Numbered from the stretch's first letter, positions 7,023 to 16,030 are shown. The stretch: DNA of 23,423 nucleotides from Bacteroidales bacterium UBA1751 (GCA_002315995.1 DCHN01000020.1:7949-31371); one strand, 5' to 3'. The notes: generated by a model not told the origin, from the sequence alone. Made by a program: numbers and translations.

Positions 7023-9944
7023 ATGGCGGAATTGGAATCAATAAGAATCAACAAGGTATTGAAGGAGTTCAACATTGGCATGGGTACGCTGGTTGACTTC
7101 CTCAAATCAAAGGGCATTGAGGCGGAGTCAAATCCGAACTCAAAAATCAGTGGCAGCGCATATGAGCTTGTTGCCAAGGAGTTCAACAAAGAGATTACCA
7201 TTAAGGAGGAGTCTAAGAAAATAGCGCTCAAGGTGAAGGATTTTGCTAAGAACGAAATCAAGCAGGCTCCTCAGCCTGAACCCGTTCACACTCCTGCGCC
7301 CGCTGTTTCCGCACCTAAAGAGGTGAAAGGCAGTGAAGCAGAGCCTGTAAAGGAGTCAGCAGCTGCAAAAGAAGCACCTGCGCCAACACCTGCACCTGCA
7401 CCTGCACCAAAACCAGAACCAAAACCAGCTGAGAAAAAGGTGGAGATAAAGAAGCCGGAGCCTGTTGTTGAGAAGAAGGAGGAGAAGATTTTCAAGACAG
7501 AGGTAGAGGATTTGCATGCTCCAAAAATTCTTGGAACAATTGATCTTGATAAGAAACCTGCCCAGGCAAAAAATGCTGAACCTGCAAAGCAGGAGAAAAA
7601 AGAGGCTGCACAGAGTACCCCTGCTGCAGAGATCAAACCAGCCGCACCTGCACCTGCACCGTCACAGGCCAAGGTTGAGCAAAATAATGAATCAAAAGAG
7701 ACAGTTGAGCAAAAGGCTGCCGTTATTGAACATATCGAGACCAAAGTTGAAAAGCTTACCGGTCCGAAAATCAGTGGAACAATTGATCTGAGCCAGTTTG
7801 AAAGGAAGAAGGAGAACAAGAACCAGAATGGAAAGAGAGAGCGAATCCACAAACAGAAGGAGAGAGTTGATGTTGCTCATGAAGCTGGAAAGAACCCATC
7901 TTCTTCAAACTTCCAGAAACAGCAGGGAGGAGGAAAGAACGGGCAGTTCAACCACGGCCAGCAGAACCAGAACGCCAACCAGGGTGGTGGAAAGCATAAT
8001 AGGAAAGACAGGTTCAAACCTATTAAGAACGAGATTGATGAGGATGAAGTACAAAAACAGATAAAGGAGACCTACCAGAGAATGGTTGAAGGTAAGGGAA
8101 AGACCAAGGGAAGCAAGTACAGAAGGGAGAAGAGAGAGCTCATGAGCCAGAGGCTTATGGAAGAGGAGGAGATGGAGCAGATGCAGAGCAAGATTCTCAA
8201 GCTTACCGAATTCGTTACCGTAAACGATCTCTCAGTTATGATGAGCGTTCCGGTTACCCAGGTAATTGGTGCTTGTATGAATCTCGGTCTTATGGTATCC
8301 ATTAACCAGAGACTTGATGCAGAGGCACTCGTGCTTGTTGCCGAAGAGTTTGGATATACCGTAGAGTTTGTTACAGCAGAGATTCAGGAGACCATTGACG
8401 AGGAGAACAATGTAGACCGTCCTGAGGATATGGAGAGCAGACCTCCAATTGTTACCGTTATGGGACACGTTGACCATGGTAAGACATCTTTGCTTGACTA
8501 TGTGAGAAAATCCAATGTCATTGCCGGTGAGGCTGGAGGTATTACGCAGCATATAGGTGCATACAACGTGAAGCTCCCTTCAGGTAGAAGAATCACCTTC
8601 CTCGATACACCTGGTCACGAGGCCTTCACAGCCATGCGTGCAAGAGGTGCAAAGATTACCGACGTTGCAATTATTATAGTTGCAGCAGATGACGCAATAA
8701 TGCCGCAGACAGTGGAGGCAATAAACCACGCACAGGCAGCCGGCGTTCCAATGGTATTTGCAATAAACAAAATAGACAAACCGGGCGCCAACCCTGAAAA
8801 GATAAAGGAGCAGCTCTCCAATATGAACATTCTTGTTGAGGATTGGGGTGGAAAATACCAGTGTCAGGAGATCTCTGCCAAGAAGGGCATTGGAGTTGAG
8901 GAGCTTCTTGAGAAGGTACTCCTTGAGGCCGACCTCCTTGACTTGAAGGCAAACCCTGCAAAGAGGGCAATAGGTTCAGTAATAGAGTCATCTCTTGACA
9001 AGGGTCGTGGTTACGTGGCAACTATACTGGTTCAGAGCGGAACCTTGAGAATAGGCGATGTAATGCTCTCCGGATGCTTTACCGGTAAAGTGAAAGCAAT
9101 GTTCAACGAGCGTGGACAGAAGGTTACCGAGGCTGGTCCTTCAACCCCTGTTTCAATTCTCGGACTCAATGGAGCACCTACAGCAGGTGAGAACTTCAAT
9201 GTATTTGAGGATGAGAAGGAGGCAAAGGATATAGCCAACAAGAGGGAGCAGCTTCTGCGAATCCAGGGTCTCAAGACTCAGAAGCATATTACCCTCGAGG
9301 AGATTGGCCGCCGTATTGCAATTGGCAACTTCAAGGAGCTCAACTTCATTATTAAGGGTGATGTTGACGGCTCAATTGAAGCTCTGTCAGACTCAATAAT
9401 CAAGCTTTCTACAGAGGAGGTGAGAGTAAACGTTATTCACAAGGCGGTTGGTGCCATTTCAGAATCAGACGTTCTGCTGGCAGCTGCATCAAATGCAATT
9501 ATCATAGGTTTCCAGGTAAGGCCTTCAGGTTCGGCAAGAAAGCTTGCTGACAAGGAGGAGATTGAGATTCGACTCTACTCGGTAATCTACGATGCAATCA
9601 ATGAAATCAAGAGCGGTATTGAAGGTATGCTCGCTCCGGAAGAGAAGGAGGAGATTACCGCAACAGCCGAGGTAAAGGAGACATTCAAGATTTCAAAGGT
9701 TGGAACAATTGCCGGATGTATTGTAAAGGAGGGCAAGCTTGCCAGAACAGCAAAAGTCCGCGTCATACGAGATGGCATTGTGGTATATACCGGAGTTCTC
9801 GGTTCACTCAAACGTTTCAAGGATGATGCAAAGGAGGTTCTCAGCGGGCAGGATTGCGGCTTGAACATAGAGAATTACAACGACATTAAGATAGGCGATG
9901 TTGTTGAAGCTTACCAGATTGTTGAAATCAAGAGGAGTTTGTAA
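7023..9944 (+). CDS. infB: Translation initiation factor IF-2
   Basis: IF-2 is the GTPase that brings fMet-tRNA to the 30S subunit and promotes subunit joining. The 973-residue protein begins with an IF2_N-type helical domain (1-55), then a Pro/Ala/Lys-rich linker (about 80-260). Within the linker the short motif GTIDL occurs twice (about 171 and 252). A basic Gly/Asn/Gln-rich stretch (about 290-330) follows, and a second IF2_N domain at about 391-445. The GTPase motifs are GHVDHGKT (481-488), DTPGHE (528-533) and NKID (582-585). Domains II, III and the fMet-tRNA-binding domain IV close the protein. Length and the low-complexity linker are usual for Bacteroidota. It ends the rimP-nusA-infB operon. 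Confidence 0.97.
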   Translation: MAELESIRINKVLKEFNIGMGTLVDFLKSKGIEAESNPNSKISGSAYELVAKEFNKEITIKEESKKIALKVKDFAKNEIKQAPQPEPVHTPAPAVSAPKEVKGSEAEPVKESAAAKEAPAPTPAPAPAPKPEPKPAEKKVEIKKPEPVVEKKEEKIFKTEVEDLHAPKILGTIDLDKKPAQAKNAEPAKQEKKEAAQSTPAAEIKPAAPAPAPSQAKVEQNNESKETVEQKAAVIEHIETKVEKLTGPKISGTIDLSQFERKKENKNQNGKRERIHKQKERVDVAHEAGKNPSSSNFQKQQGGGKNGQFNHGQQNQNANQGGGKHNRKDRFKPIKNEIDEDEVQKQIKETYQRMVEGKGKTKGSKYRREKRELMSQRLMEEEEMEQMQSKILKLTEFVTVNDLSVMMSVPVTQVIGACMNLGLMVSINQRLDAEALVLVAEEFGYTVEFVTAEIQETIDEENNVDRPEDMESRPPIVTVMGHVDHGKTSLLDYVRKSNVIAGEAGGITQHIGAYNVKLPSGRRITFLDTPGHEAFTAMRARGAKITDVAIIIVAADDAIMPQTVEAINHAQAAGVPMVFAINKIDKPGANPEKIKEQLSNMNILVEDWGGKYQCQEISAKKGIGVEELLEKVLLEADLLDLKANPAKRAIGSVIESSLDKGRGYVATILVQSGTLRIGDVMLSGCFTGKVKAMFNERGQKVTEAGPSTPVSILGLNGAPTAGENFNVFEDEKEAKDIANKREQLLRIQGLKTQKHITLEEIGRRIAIGNFKELNFIIKGDVDGSIEALSDSIIKLSTEEVRVNVIHKAVGAISESDVLLAAASNAIIIGFQVRPSGSARKLADKEEIEIRLYSVIYDAINEIKSGIEGMLAPEEKEEITATAEVKETFKISKVGTIAGCIVKEGKLARTAKVRVIRDGIVVYTGVLGSLKRFKDDAKEVLSGQDCGLNIENYNDIKIGDVVEAYQIVEIKRSL

Positions 9945-9953
9945 ATAATTTAT

Positions 9954-9961
9954 TATATTTG
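9954..9961 (+). promoter_or_regulatory. Probable -7 box of the rplY promoter
   Basis: TATATTTG followed by GC matches the Bacteroidota -7 consensus and lies just after the infB stop. No TTTG occurs at the right distance upstream, so the -33 element is weak or absent. Transcription would start near 9968. The leader then contains a 6-base-pair AAAAGC/GCTTTT hairpin (9972-9987), which might also act as a weak end for infB read-through. Confidence 0.45.
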
Positions 9962-10039
9962 CCGGCGCAAAAAAAGCGAGTGCTTTTAGTGCAATGGGGT
10001 CCCATAAAGGACTGAGTAACACATTTTAAAATTAAAACT

Positions 10040-10618
10040 ATGGAAATTCTTACAATTAATGCCTCTGCAAGAGAGCTCGGCAACAAACAGAGCATCAAGC
10101 AGATTCGTAGAGCAGGCCTCGTTCCTTGCGTTGTTTACGGATGCGGAATCGAGAACATCAACTTCACAGTTGACGCAAAAGATCTCAAGAAAATCACACA
10201 CTCACCAAAATCTTATCTTATTAAACTCAAATTTGAGGATAAGGAGCAGATGTGTGTTTTCCATCAGATTCAGTACCATCCAATTACAGATGAGGCACTT
10301 CATGTTGACTTCCTCGCAATAAACGACGAAAAACCAGTTGTAATTGCAGTTCCTGTAGTAATTACAGGTAACTCTGAGGGCGTTAAGCAGGGTGGTAAGC
10401 TCCAGGTAAGCGCAAGAAAACTCAAGATTGCAGCTTTGCAGGCAAACCTTCCTGATGAGCTTAAAGTTGACATTACAACACTCGGCCTTGGAAAGACAAT
10501 TGTTGCCGGTGATCTCAACTTCGAGAATGTACAGATGGTTTCTCCTAAGGGTACAATTGTTTGCGCCGTTAAAGCAACACGTGCTTCAAAGGCTGCTGAA
10601 GGAGAAGAGGCAAAATAA
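10040..10618 (+). CDS. rplY: 50S ribosomal protein bL25 (Ctc/TL5 form)
   Basis: bL25 binds 5S rRNA in the large subunit. The 192-residue product is the long form: an N-terminal L25 domain (1-95, with RRAGLVPCVVYG and FHQIQYHPITDEALHVDF) followed by a C-terminal TL5/Ctc beta domain (96-180, PVVITGNSEGVKQGGKLQ and LGLGKTIVAGDL). It ends in a Lys/Ala/Glu-rich tail. The ATG at 10040 follows an A-rich leader and not a Shine-Dalgarno sequence. It is followed by a strong terminator at 10641, so it is probably transcribed alone from its own promoter. The rplY-pth order is common in Bacteroidota. Confidence 0.94.
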   Translation: MEILTINASARELGNKQSIKQIRRAGLVPCVVYGCGIENINFTVDAKDLKKITHSPKSYLIKLKFEDKEQMCVFHQIQYHPITDEALHVDFLAINDEKPVVIAVPVVITGNSEGVKQGGKLQVSARKLKIAALQANLPDELKVDITTLGLGKTIVAGDLNFENVQMVSPKGTIVCAVKATRASKAAEGEEAK

Positions 10619-10640
10619 TTTTTCAATTAGAGAGAATGAT

Positions 10641-10675
10641 GGTTTGGCAGGTGCTTCACATGCCAAACCTTTTTT
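10641..10675 (+). terminator. Rho-independent terminator of rplY
   Basis: GGTTTGGCA (10641-10649) pairs exactly with TGCCAAACC (10661-10669); a further three inner pairs can form in the 11-base loop. Six T residues follow (10670-10675). It lies 23 bases after the rplY stop and is one of the clearest terminators in the window. Confidence 0.88.
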
Positions 10676-10682
10676 AATTTTG
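10675..10682 (+). promoter_or_regulatory. Possible -7 box for pth
   Basis: TAATTTTG matches TAnnTTTG and overlaps the end of the rplY terminator U-run. It would start pth transcription near 10689, about 16 bases before its ATG. No TTTG occurs at a suitable distance, and T-rich terminator tails can match this box by chance, so support is weak. Confidence 0.3.
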
Positions 10683-10704
10683 TAGAGTTTAAAAAATAGA
10701 GCAG

Positions 10705-11313
10705 ATGAACTACGTTATTGTAGGTTTGGGAAACATAGGTGCAGAATATGAAGAGACAAGGCACAATTCGGGCTTCCTGGTACTGGATGCTTTCATAAAG
10801 GAGTTCGAAGGTGCAAGATTTTCATCAGACAGATACGCCAGCGTTGCGCAAGTATCATTCAGAGGGCACAGAGTTACATTGGTAAAACCCTCAACCTACA
10901 TGAACTTGAGCGGCAAGGCTGTAAGGTACTGGATGGGAGAGACCAAATGCAAACCGGAGAATCTTCTGGTAGTTGTTGATGACATTGCCATTCCCTTTGG
11001 AACGCTGAGAATGCGCAAGGCTGGTAGCCCGGGAGGGCATAACGGGCTCAAGAATATTGCAGAACTGCTTGGCGGCGAAAACTGGGCAAGGATGAGAGTA
11101 GGAGTAGGCAGTAACTTCTCAAAAGGCTCTCAGGTTGACTACGTTCTCGGAGAATGGAGCAGTGATGAGAAAAAGGAGCTGCCTGCCATTATGGAACAGG
11201 CCTGCAAGGCAATAAAGGCATTCATGACACTCGGCCCCGACAGGGCAATGAACATCTGCAATACAAAACCTAAAACTACAGAGAGTGAAGGAGAACAAAA
11301 AAAGGAGGCATAA
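10705..11313 (+). CDS. pth: Peptidyl-tRNA hydrolase
   Basis: Pth cleaves peptidyl-tRNA released early from ribosomes, recycling tRNA in the cytoplasm. The 202-residue protein has the family signature from its first residues (VIVGLGNIGAEYEETRHNSG, with Asn10 and the catalytic His20). It also has KPSTYMNLSG, the VVDDIAIPFG segment with Asp93, and GSPGGHNGLKN with Asn113. The fold ends near residue 186; the last residues (KTTESEGEQKKEA) are a polar tail longer than in many homologues. The end of that tail is encoded by the 5' arm of the following terminator. It converges on lspA. Confidence 0.95.
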   Translation: MNYVIVGLGNIGAEYEETRHNSGFLVLDAFIKEFEGARFSSDRYASVAQVSFRGHRVTLVKPSTYMNLSGKAVRYWMGETKCKPENLLVVVDDIAIPFGTLRMRKAGSPGGHNGLKNIAELLGGENWARMRVGVGSNFSKGSQVDYVLGEWSSDEKKELPAIMEQACKAIKAFMTLGPDRAMNICNTKPKTTESEGEQKKEA

Positions 11314-11325
11314 CCTCCTTTTTTT
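11297..11325. terminator. Bidirectional terminator between pth and lspA
   Basis: Seven A plus GGAGG (11297-11308) pair perfectly with CCTCC plus seven T (11314-11325) around a 5-base loop. The symmetry gives a U-run on either strand, so it can serve both pth (+) and lspA (-, stop at 11346). The pth stop codon TAA (11311-11313) lies in the loop and the last pth codons form the first arm. Confidence 0.88.
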
Positions 11326-11345
11326 ATATATTTCAAATACAAGCT

Positions 11346-11918
11346 CTATTTACTGCCTGAAAAGAATTTCCTCTGGAACAATAGCAGATATACTACGCTG
11401 CAACTGATGCAGGCATCAGCAAAATTGAATATATACTGAAAGAATGTGAAGTTCTCTGTTTCTATTATAGGGAAATAGAACATATCAACCACCTTGCCAA
11501 GAAATGGCCTGTGGAGAACGACCCCCGTTACAGGATCAACTGAACCGAATATCATCTCATAGAAGATACAGTCAATGGCATTCCCCACTGCACCAACAAG
11601 AATCAGAGCCATTCCAACAACCACTCCCGTGGGTGCTCCGTTTCTTAGAAGTCTTTTCCAGATATACCAAATCAGGACTCCAATAAGAATAAGCCTGAAT
11701 GAAGTGAGAAGTATTTTACCTATATACTCCCCCCACTGAATGCCAAGAGCCATACCGTTGTTCTCAATAAACGTAATTCTGAACCAGTCATTGAAAACGG
11801 TAATTGACTCTCCGGGAAGCATATTGGTCTTTACAACAACCTTTATAACCTGGTCAATCAAGACGAGCAGGAGCACAAAGATTGCAGTGAACCAGCCTTT
11901 TTTAAAGAGGGAATTCAC
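11346..11918 (-). CDS. lspA: Lipoprotein signal peptidase II
   Basis: LspA is the inner-membrane aspartyl protease that removes the signal peptide from diacylglyceryl prolipoproteins. The 190-residue protein has four hydrophobic segments. Family landmarks are LIDQVIKVVVK (20-30), ITFIENNGMALGI (48-60), GNAID with catalytic Asp116, and FNFADACIS with catalytic Asp168. A loop of about 50 residues between the two catalytic motifs makes it somewhat longer than E. coli LspA (164). It starts 6 bases after the dksA/traR-like gene, so the two are probably co-transcribed, and it ends at the shared terminator with pth. Confidence 0.94.
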   Translation of the reverse strand: MNSLFKKGWFTAIFVLLLVLIDQVIKVVVKTNMLPGESITVFNDWFRITFIENNGMALGIQWGEYIGKILLTSFRLILIGVLIWYIWKRLLRNGAPTGVVVGMALILVGAVGNAIDCIFYEMIFGSVDPVTGVVLHRPFLGKVVDMFYFPIIETENFTFFQYIFNFADACISCSVVYLLLFQRKFFSGSK

Positions 11919-11924
11919 AAGAAC

Positions 11925-12323
11925 CTATCTTTTATTTTTTGCCTCTATGCTAAGGGTTGCGTGCGGAACAACCATCAGCCTCTCCTTAGGAATAAGTTTG
12001 CCTGTCTCCCTGCAGATGCCGTATGTTTTGTTCTCTATTCTAATGAGGGCAGCCTCAAGATTCTGAATAAACTTGTACTGACGTGCTGCCAGCTGGCCAC
12101 TCTCCTCCTTTGAAAGGGAAGTTGCGCCCTCCTCAAGTACCTTGAATGTAGGGGATGTATCCTCAACATCGTTGCTGGAACTGTGAGTCATGGTAGACTT
12201 GAGAGTCTCATAATCCTCACGCGCCTTTTCAAGTTTCTTGAGAATGAGTTCCTTGAACTCCTGCAGCTCCTCATCGCTGTATCTTACCCTCTCAGGTGCA
12301 GATGCATTAACTTGCTCGCTCAT
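11925..12323 (-). CDS. DksA/TraR-family protein with reduced zinc finger
   Basis: A 132-residue protein of the DksA/TraR type, which binds in the secondary channel of RNA polymerase and, with ppGpp, alters transcription. Residues 15-45 form a charged helical coiled-coil stretch (DEELQEFKELILKKLEKARE). The C-terminal part has the family's IENKTYGICRETGKLIPKER then VPHATLSIEAK. In E. coli DksA this region holds four zinc-binding cysteines; here only Cys104 remains, with Thr107 in the next position and no C-terminal CxxC. That form is common in Bacteroidota and the fold may persist without zinc. It lies between ileS and lspA, a gene order I associate with this phylum. The regulatory role is inferred from family. 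Confidence 0.85.
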   Translation of the reverse strand: MSEQVNASAPERVRYSDEELQEFKELILKKLEKAREDYETLKSTMTHSSSNDVEDTSPTFKVLEEGATSLSKEESGQLAARQYKFIQNLEAALIRIENKTYGICRETGKLIPKERLMVVPHATLSIEAKNKR

Positions 12324-12342
12324 ATCTTCTGGTATTAAAGTT

Positions 12343-12371
12343 CAAAAATAATAAAATTCCCGAATTTCAAA
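12343..12371 (-). promoter_or_regulatory. Possible promoter of the dksA/traR-lspA pair
   Basis: On the minus strand TTTG (12371-12368) is followed after 17 bases by TATTTTTG (12350-12343). This resembles TTTG/TAnnTTTG with a spacer two bases short. Transcription would start near 12336, 13 bases before the ATG. The gene could equally be read from ileS, which ends at 12376 with no clear terminator. Confidence 0.4.
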
Positions 12372-12375
12372 ATTT

Positions 12376-15300
12376 CTAAAGCTTGCTTATTGCAACCTCC
12401 AATTCCACATCCTCCTCCCATTCAACTCTACTGAAACCCTGCTTGCCGGGCTGAACGGAAACACTCTCACCGCTAAGAGATGCATCCATTGCTATATTTC
12501 CACAAAGTGTCTGAGAACATACATACTCTCCAAAACCTTTCAGGGACTCCTCAATTTCCGCAAAAGCCTTTGATGCGTCACCCTTCTGCGAAACTACATT
12601 CATTACAACAGAAACCCTGTCTGTGACCTCAAAATCATTCTCCTTACGTATATTCTGTATTCTGTTCACCAACTCACGTGCAACACCCTCTCTTCTCAGT
12701 TCATCGGTAATTGTAATATCCAAAGCTATTGTAAGCTGCCCGAGTGAAGTGACAAGCCAGCCAGGCATATCCTCAGAGGTAATCTGATAATCCTCAGGCT
12801 CTATTGTAACATCAAGTGAATCAACTTTGAAGCTGTAGGTTCCCGCCTTCTCAATCTTCGCTATTTCAGCCTGCTCAAATGATGCAAAGGCAGATGCAAT
12901 TGATTTCATTGCAGCACCGTACTTCTTTCCAAGTGTCTTGAAATTAGGCTTTATTTTCTTGGTAATAAGTCCCGTAGTGTCGCTTATAAACTCCATCTCC
13001 TTCACATTCACCTCGTTGAGAATAAGACTCTTCACCCTCTCAAGCTGCTCCCCTATTGCAGGATCAAGAACAGGAATAATCATCTTTGCAAGAGGCTTGC
13101 GCACATTGATGTTCACCTTGCGACGCAGAGAGAGAACCATTGAAGTTGCATCCTGGGCAAGAGACATTCTCTGCTCAAGAGCTGAATCAATGAGTGACTC
13201 ATCTGCCTTTGGCATCAAGGTGTGATGAACAGACTCTTCAGAGTGTCTTCCACTCACCTTGTTCAAATCCAGGAAGAGTCTCTCCATATAGAACGGTGCT
13301 ATTGGAGCTCCCAGAATTGCCACAGTTTCAAGACAAGTGTAGAGGGTCTGATAAGCGCTCAACTTATCCTTGCTCATGGCAGTACCCCAGAAGCGCTTGC
13401 GGCCCAGACGAACATACCAGTTGCTCAAATTGTCACATACAAAGTCCTGAATAAGTCTGCCTGCACCGGTAATATCATAGTTCTCATAGCATGCAGTTAC
13501 ATTCTTTATAAGTGAATTCAAATATGAGATTACCCATCTGTCAAGCTCCGAGCGCTCTGCTACAGGAACTTCAGCAGCCTTGGCATCGAATCCATCTACA
13601 TTTGCATAGAGAGCAAAGAACGAGTAGGTATTGTAAAGTGTTCCGAAGAATTTCCTGCGCACCTCGTCTACTCCTGCAACATCGAATTTCAAGTTGTCCC
13701 AAGGTTGCGCATTGGTAAGCATATACCACCTGAGAGCATCGGCTCCGTAGGTATCAAGAGCCTTGAATGGATCAACCGCATTGCCAAGACGCTTGCTCAT
13801 CTTCATTCCGTTCTTGTCAAGAACAAGTCCGTTGGAAATTACACTCTTATAGGCAACACTGTCAAATGCCATGGTAGCTATTGCATGAAGAGTATAGAAC
13901 CAACCTCTTGTCTGGTCAACGCCCTCGGCAATGAAGTCTGCCGGGAAGTTCTTTCCACCATCTATGAGTTCCTTGTTCTCAAATGGATAGTGGAGCTGCG
14001 CATACGGCATTGAGCCTGAATCGAACCAGACGTCAATAAGGTCAAGTTCCCTCTTCATAGGCTTGCCTGCAGACGAAACAAGAATGATGTCATCTACGTA
14101 AGGCCTGTGTATATCTATCTTCTCATAATTCTCCTTTGAATAGTCACCCGGAACAAATCCCTTCACCTTGTAAGGATTCTCCTTCATGAATCCTGCGGCT
14201 ATTGACTTCTCTATTTCGTTGTAGAGTTCCTCAACAGAACCAATGCAAATCTGCTCTCCGTCGTCGTTCCTCCAAATAGGGAGCGGTGTACCCCAATAGC
14301 GGCTTCGGCTGAGGTTCCAGTCGTTGAGATTCTCCAACCACTTTCCGAACCTTCCGCTTCCGGTTGACTCCGGTTTCCAGTTAATTGTGGCATTGAGTTC
14401 GCTCATCCTCTCCTTTGCGCTGCTTGCACGTATGAACCAGCTGTCGAGCGGGTAGTAGAGAACAGGTTTGTCTGTTCTCCAACAATGAGGATAGTTATGA
14501 ACATGCTTCTCTATTTTGAAGACGCGGCCGTCTGCCTTCATCATCATACAGAGGTTCACATCGAGATTGATTGCAGATGAAGCAGCCTTCTCGTCATACT
14601 TGCCATTAACCGTAAACTGAGGGTCATATGCATTTTTCACCCACGCCCCCTGATACTCCTTGTAGAGCTCAACATTAACGAAATTCTTAACAAACTCAGA
14701 ATCAAGTTCGTCAATTTCGTAGAACTTTCCGGTAAGGTCAACCATAGGACGGGTCTCACCCTTTCTGTTTATCATAAAGAGGCTTGGCACTCCGGCAGCC
14801 TTGGCAACGAAGGCATCGTCCGCTCCAAAGGTAGGAGCGATATGTACTATACCGGTACCATCCTCAGTTGTAACATAATCTCCTGCAATGATTCTGAATG
14901 CTTTGTCTGAAGCATCAACCACCTTGATTCCGCTAGGGCAGGCAACTGCGCCAGGTTCATTGTCAGATGCAACATTCACAGGCTTTACCCATGGAATGAG
15001 CTGCTCGTACTTCATACCCACAAGATCTGTTCCCTTATACTCACCAACAACCTTGTATGGTATAAGTTTGTCACCAGGCTTGTAATCTTCAAGTGCCATT
15101 TCGGCAGCTTTAGGATTAAAATGTGCGTTAAGAAGAGGCTTTGCAAGAACTGCGGTCATCTTCTCTCCGGTATATGCGTTATAGGTTCGTACGGCAACGT
15201 ATTCAATCTTAGGACCAACGCAGAGAGCAACGTTTGAAGGAAGAGTCCATGGAGTGGTTGTCCAGGCAATAAAGTATGGTGTGCCCCACCCTGTCATCTC

Positions 15301-15957
15301 CGGTTTCGGATCAACCATCTTGAACTGACCTACGCAGGTGGTATCCTTCACGTCACGGTAGCATCCCGGCTGGTTGAGTTCATGCGAGCTCAAGCCTGTT
15401 CCTGCAGCAGGAGAATATGGCTGAATTGTGTATCCCTTGTAGAGAAGGCCCTTGTCATAGAGCTTTTTCAACAGGTACCACAATGTCTCAATGTAGCGGT
15501 TGTCGTATGTTATGTACGGGTTCTCCATATCTACCCAATAACCTATCCTCTGAGTGAGGTTCACCCATTCGGCGGTATATTTCATAACCTCCTTACGACA
15601 GGCAGCGTTGTAGTCATCAACAGATATCTTCTTGCCAATATCCTCCTTGGTGATTCCGAGCATCTTCTCCACACCCAGTTCAACAGGGAGTCCGTGTGTA
15701 TCCCACCCGGCCTTTCTGTTCACAAGATATCCGCTCTGTGTCTTGAACCTGCAGACTGCATCCTTGATACTTCTTGCCATAACATGGTGAATGCCTGGCA
15801 TTCCATTGGCAGAAGGCGGCCCCTCAAAGAAAATGAATTTTGGAGCACCCTCTCTGAGCTTCAATGTACGCTCAAAGCAACTCTCCTTTTTCCACTTCTC
15901 CAACACAGAGGCGTTAACCTCAACAAGATCAAGATTCTTATATTCCGCAAATCCCAT
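12376..15957 (-). CDS. ileS: Isoleucyl-tRNA synthetase
   Basis: IleRS charges tRNA-Ile and edits misactivated valine. The 1193-residue protein is a class I synthetase. The HIGH motif appears as GIHH (55-58) within FEGPPSANGMPGIHHVMARS, and KMSKR lies at about 719-723 (NGMKMSKRLGN). An editing domain lies between them (including WTTTPWTLPSN). After KMSKR come the anticodon-binding domain and a long C-terminal extension with VNINVRKPL and RELVNRIQNIRKE. The length and the long C-terminus resemble the eukaryote-like (type 2) IleRS group, which Bacteroidota usually have. That group is often less sensitive to mupirocin, but sensitivity cannot be read from the sequence alone. It starts at ATG 15957, divergent from cvpA. 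Confidence 0.97.
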   Translation of the reverse strand: MGFAEYKNLDLVEVNASVLEKWKKESCFERTLKLREGAPKFIFFEGPPSANGMPGIHHVMARSIKDAVCRFKTQSGYLVNRKAGWDTHGLPVELGVEKMLGITKEDIGKKISVDDYNAACRKEVMKYTAEWVNLTQRIGYWVDMENPYITYDNRYIETLWYLLKKLYDKGLLYKGYTIQPYSPAAGTGLSSHELNQPGCYRDVKDTTCVGQFKMVDPKPEMTGWGTPYFIAWTTTPWTLPSNVALCVGPKIEYVAVRTYNAYTGEKMTAVLAKPLLNAHFNPKAAEMALEDYKPGDKLIPYKVVGEYKGTDLVGMKYEQLIPWVKPVNVASDNEPGAVACPSGIKVVDASDKAFRIIAGDYVTTEDGTGIVHIAPTFGADDAFVAKAAGVPSLFMINRKGETRPMVDLTGKFYEIDELDSEFVKNFVNVELYKEYQGAWVKNAYDPQFTVNGKYDEKAASSAINLDVNLCMMMKADGRVFKIEKHVHNYPHCWRTDKPVLYYPLDSWFIRASSAKERMSELNATINWKPESTGSGRFGKWLENLNDWNLSRSRYWGTPLPIWRNDDGEQICIGSVEELYNEIEKSIAAGFMKENPYKVKGFVPGDYSKENYEKIDIHRPYVDDIILVSSAGKPMKRELDLIDVWFDSGSMPYAQLHYPFENKELIDGGKNFPADFIAEGVDQTRGWFYTLHAIATMAFDSVAYKSVISNGLVLDKNGMKMSKRLGNAVDPFKALDTYGADALRWYMLTNAQPWDNLKFDVAGVDEVRRKFFGTLYNTYSFFALYANVDGFDAKAAEVPVAERSELDRWVISYLNSLIKNVTACYENYDITGAGRLIQDFVCDNLSNWYVRLGRKRFWGTAMSKDKLSAYQTLYTCLETVAILGAPIAPFYMERLFLDLNKVSGRHSEESVHHTLMPKADESLIDSALEQRMSLAQDATSMVLSLRRKVNINVRKPLAKMIIPVLDPAIGEQLERVKSLILNEVNVKEMEFISDTTGLITKKIKPNFKTLGKKYGAAMKSIASAFASFEQAEIAKIEKAGTYSFKVDSLDVTIEPEDYQITSEDMPGWLVTSLGQLTIALDITITDELRREGVARELVNRIQNIRKENDFEVTDRVSVVMNVVSQKGDASKAFAEIEESLKGFGEYVCSQTLCGNIAMDASLSGESVSVQPGKQGFSRVEWEEDVELEVAISKL

Positions 15958-15982
15958 AACTGTCCTAAAATTTAATAAGCGG

Positions 15983-15990
15983 CAAAGATA
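15983..15990 (-). promoter_or_regulatory. Possible -7 box for ileS
   Basis: TATCTTTG on the minus strand matches TAnnTTTG and would start transcription near 15976, about 19 bases before the ileS ATG. No clear TTTG lies 19-21 bases upstream. I see no T-box-like leader; the 106-base divergent region leaves no room for one. Confidence 0.42.
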
Positions 15991-15999
15991 CTCAAAATA

Positions 16000-16030
16000 G
16001 TTGAAAAACCCTCATTTATAACTATCTTTG
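16000..16030 (+). promoter_or_regulatory. Promoter of cvpA
   Basis: GTTG (16000-16003) is followed after 19 bases by TATCTTTG (16023-16030), a good match to the Bacteroidota -33/-7 pair. Transcription would begin near 16037. This rules out the in-frame TTG at 16028 as start of cvpA and supports the ATG at 16064. Confidence 0.5.

Noticed and set aside
7286..7880. Large antisense ORFs across the infB linker
   Set aside because: The Ser/Phe/Ala-rich translations arise from the repetitive Pro/Ala/Lys codons of infB on the other strand.
15382..16000. Plus-strand ORFs opposite the 5' end of ileS
   Set aside because: They lie opposite a confidently identified synthetase domain and cross the divergent promoter region; no motif was seen.
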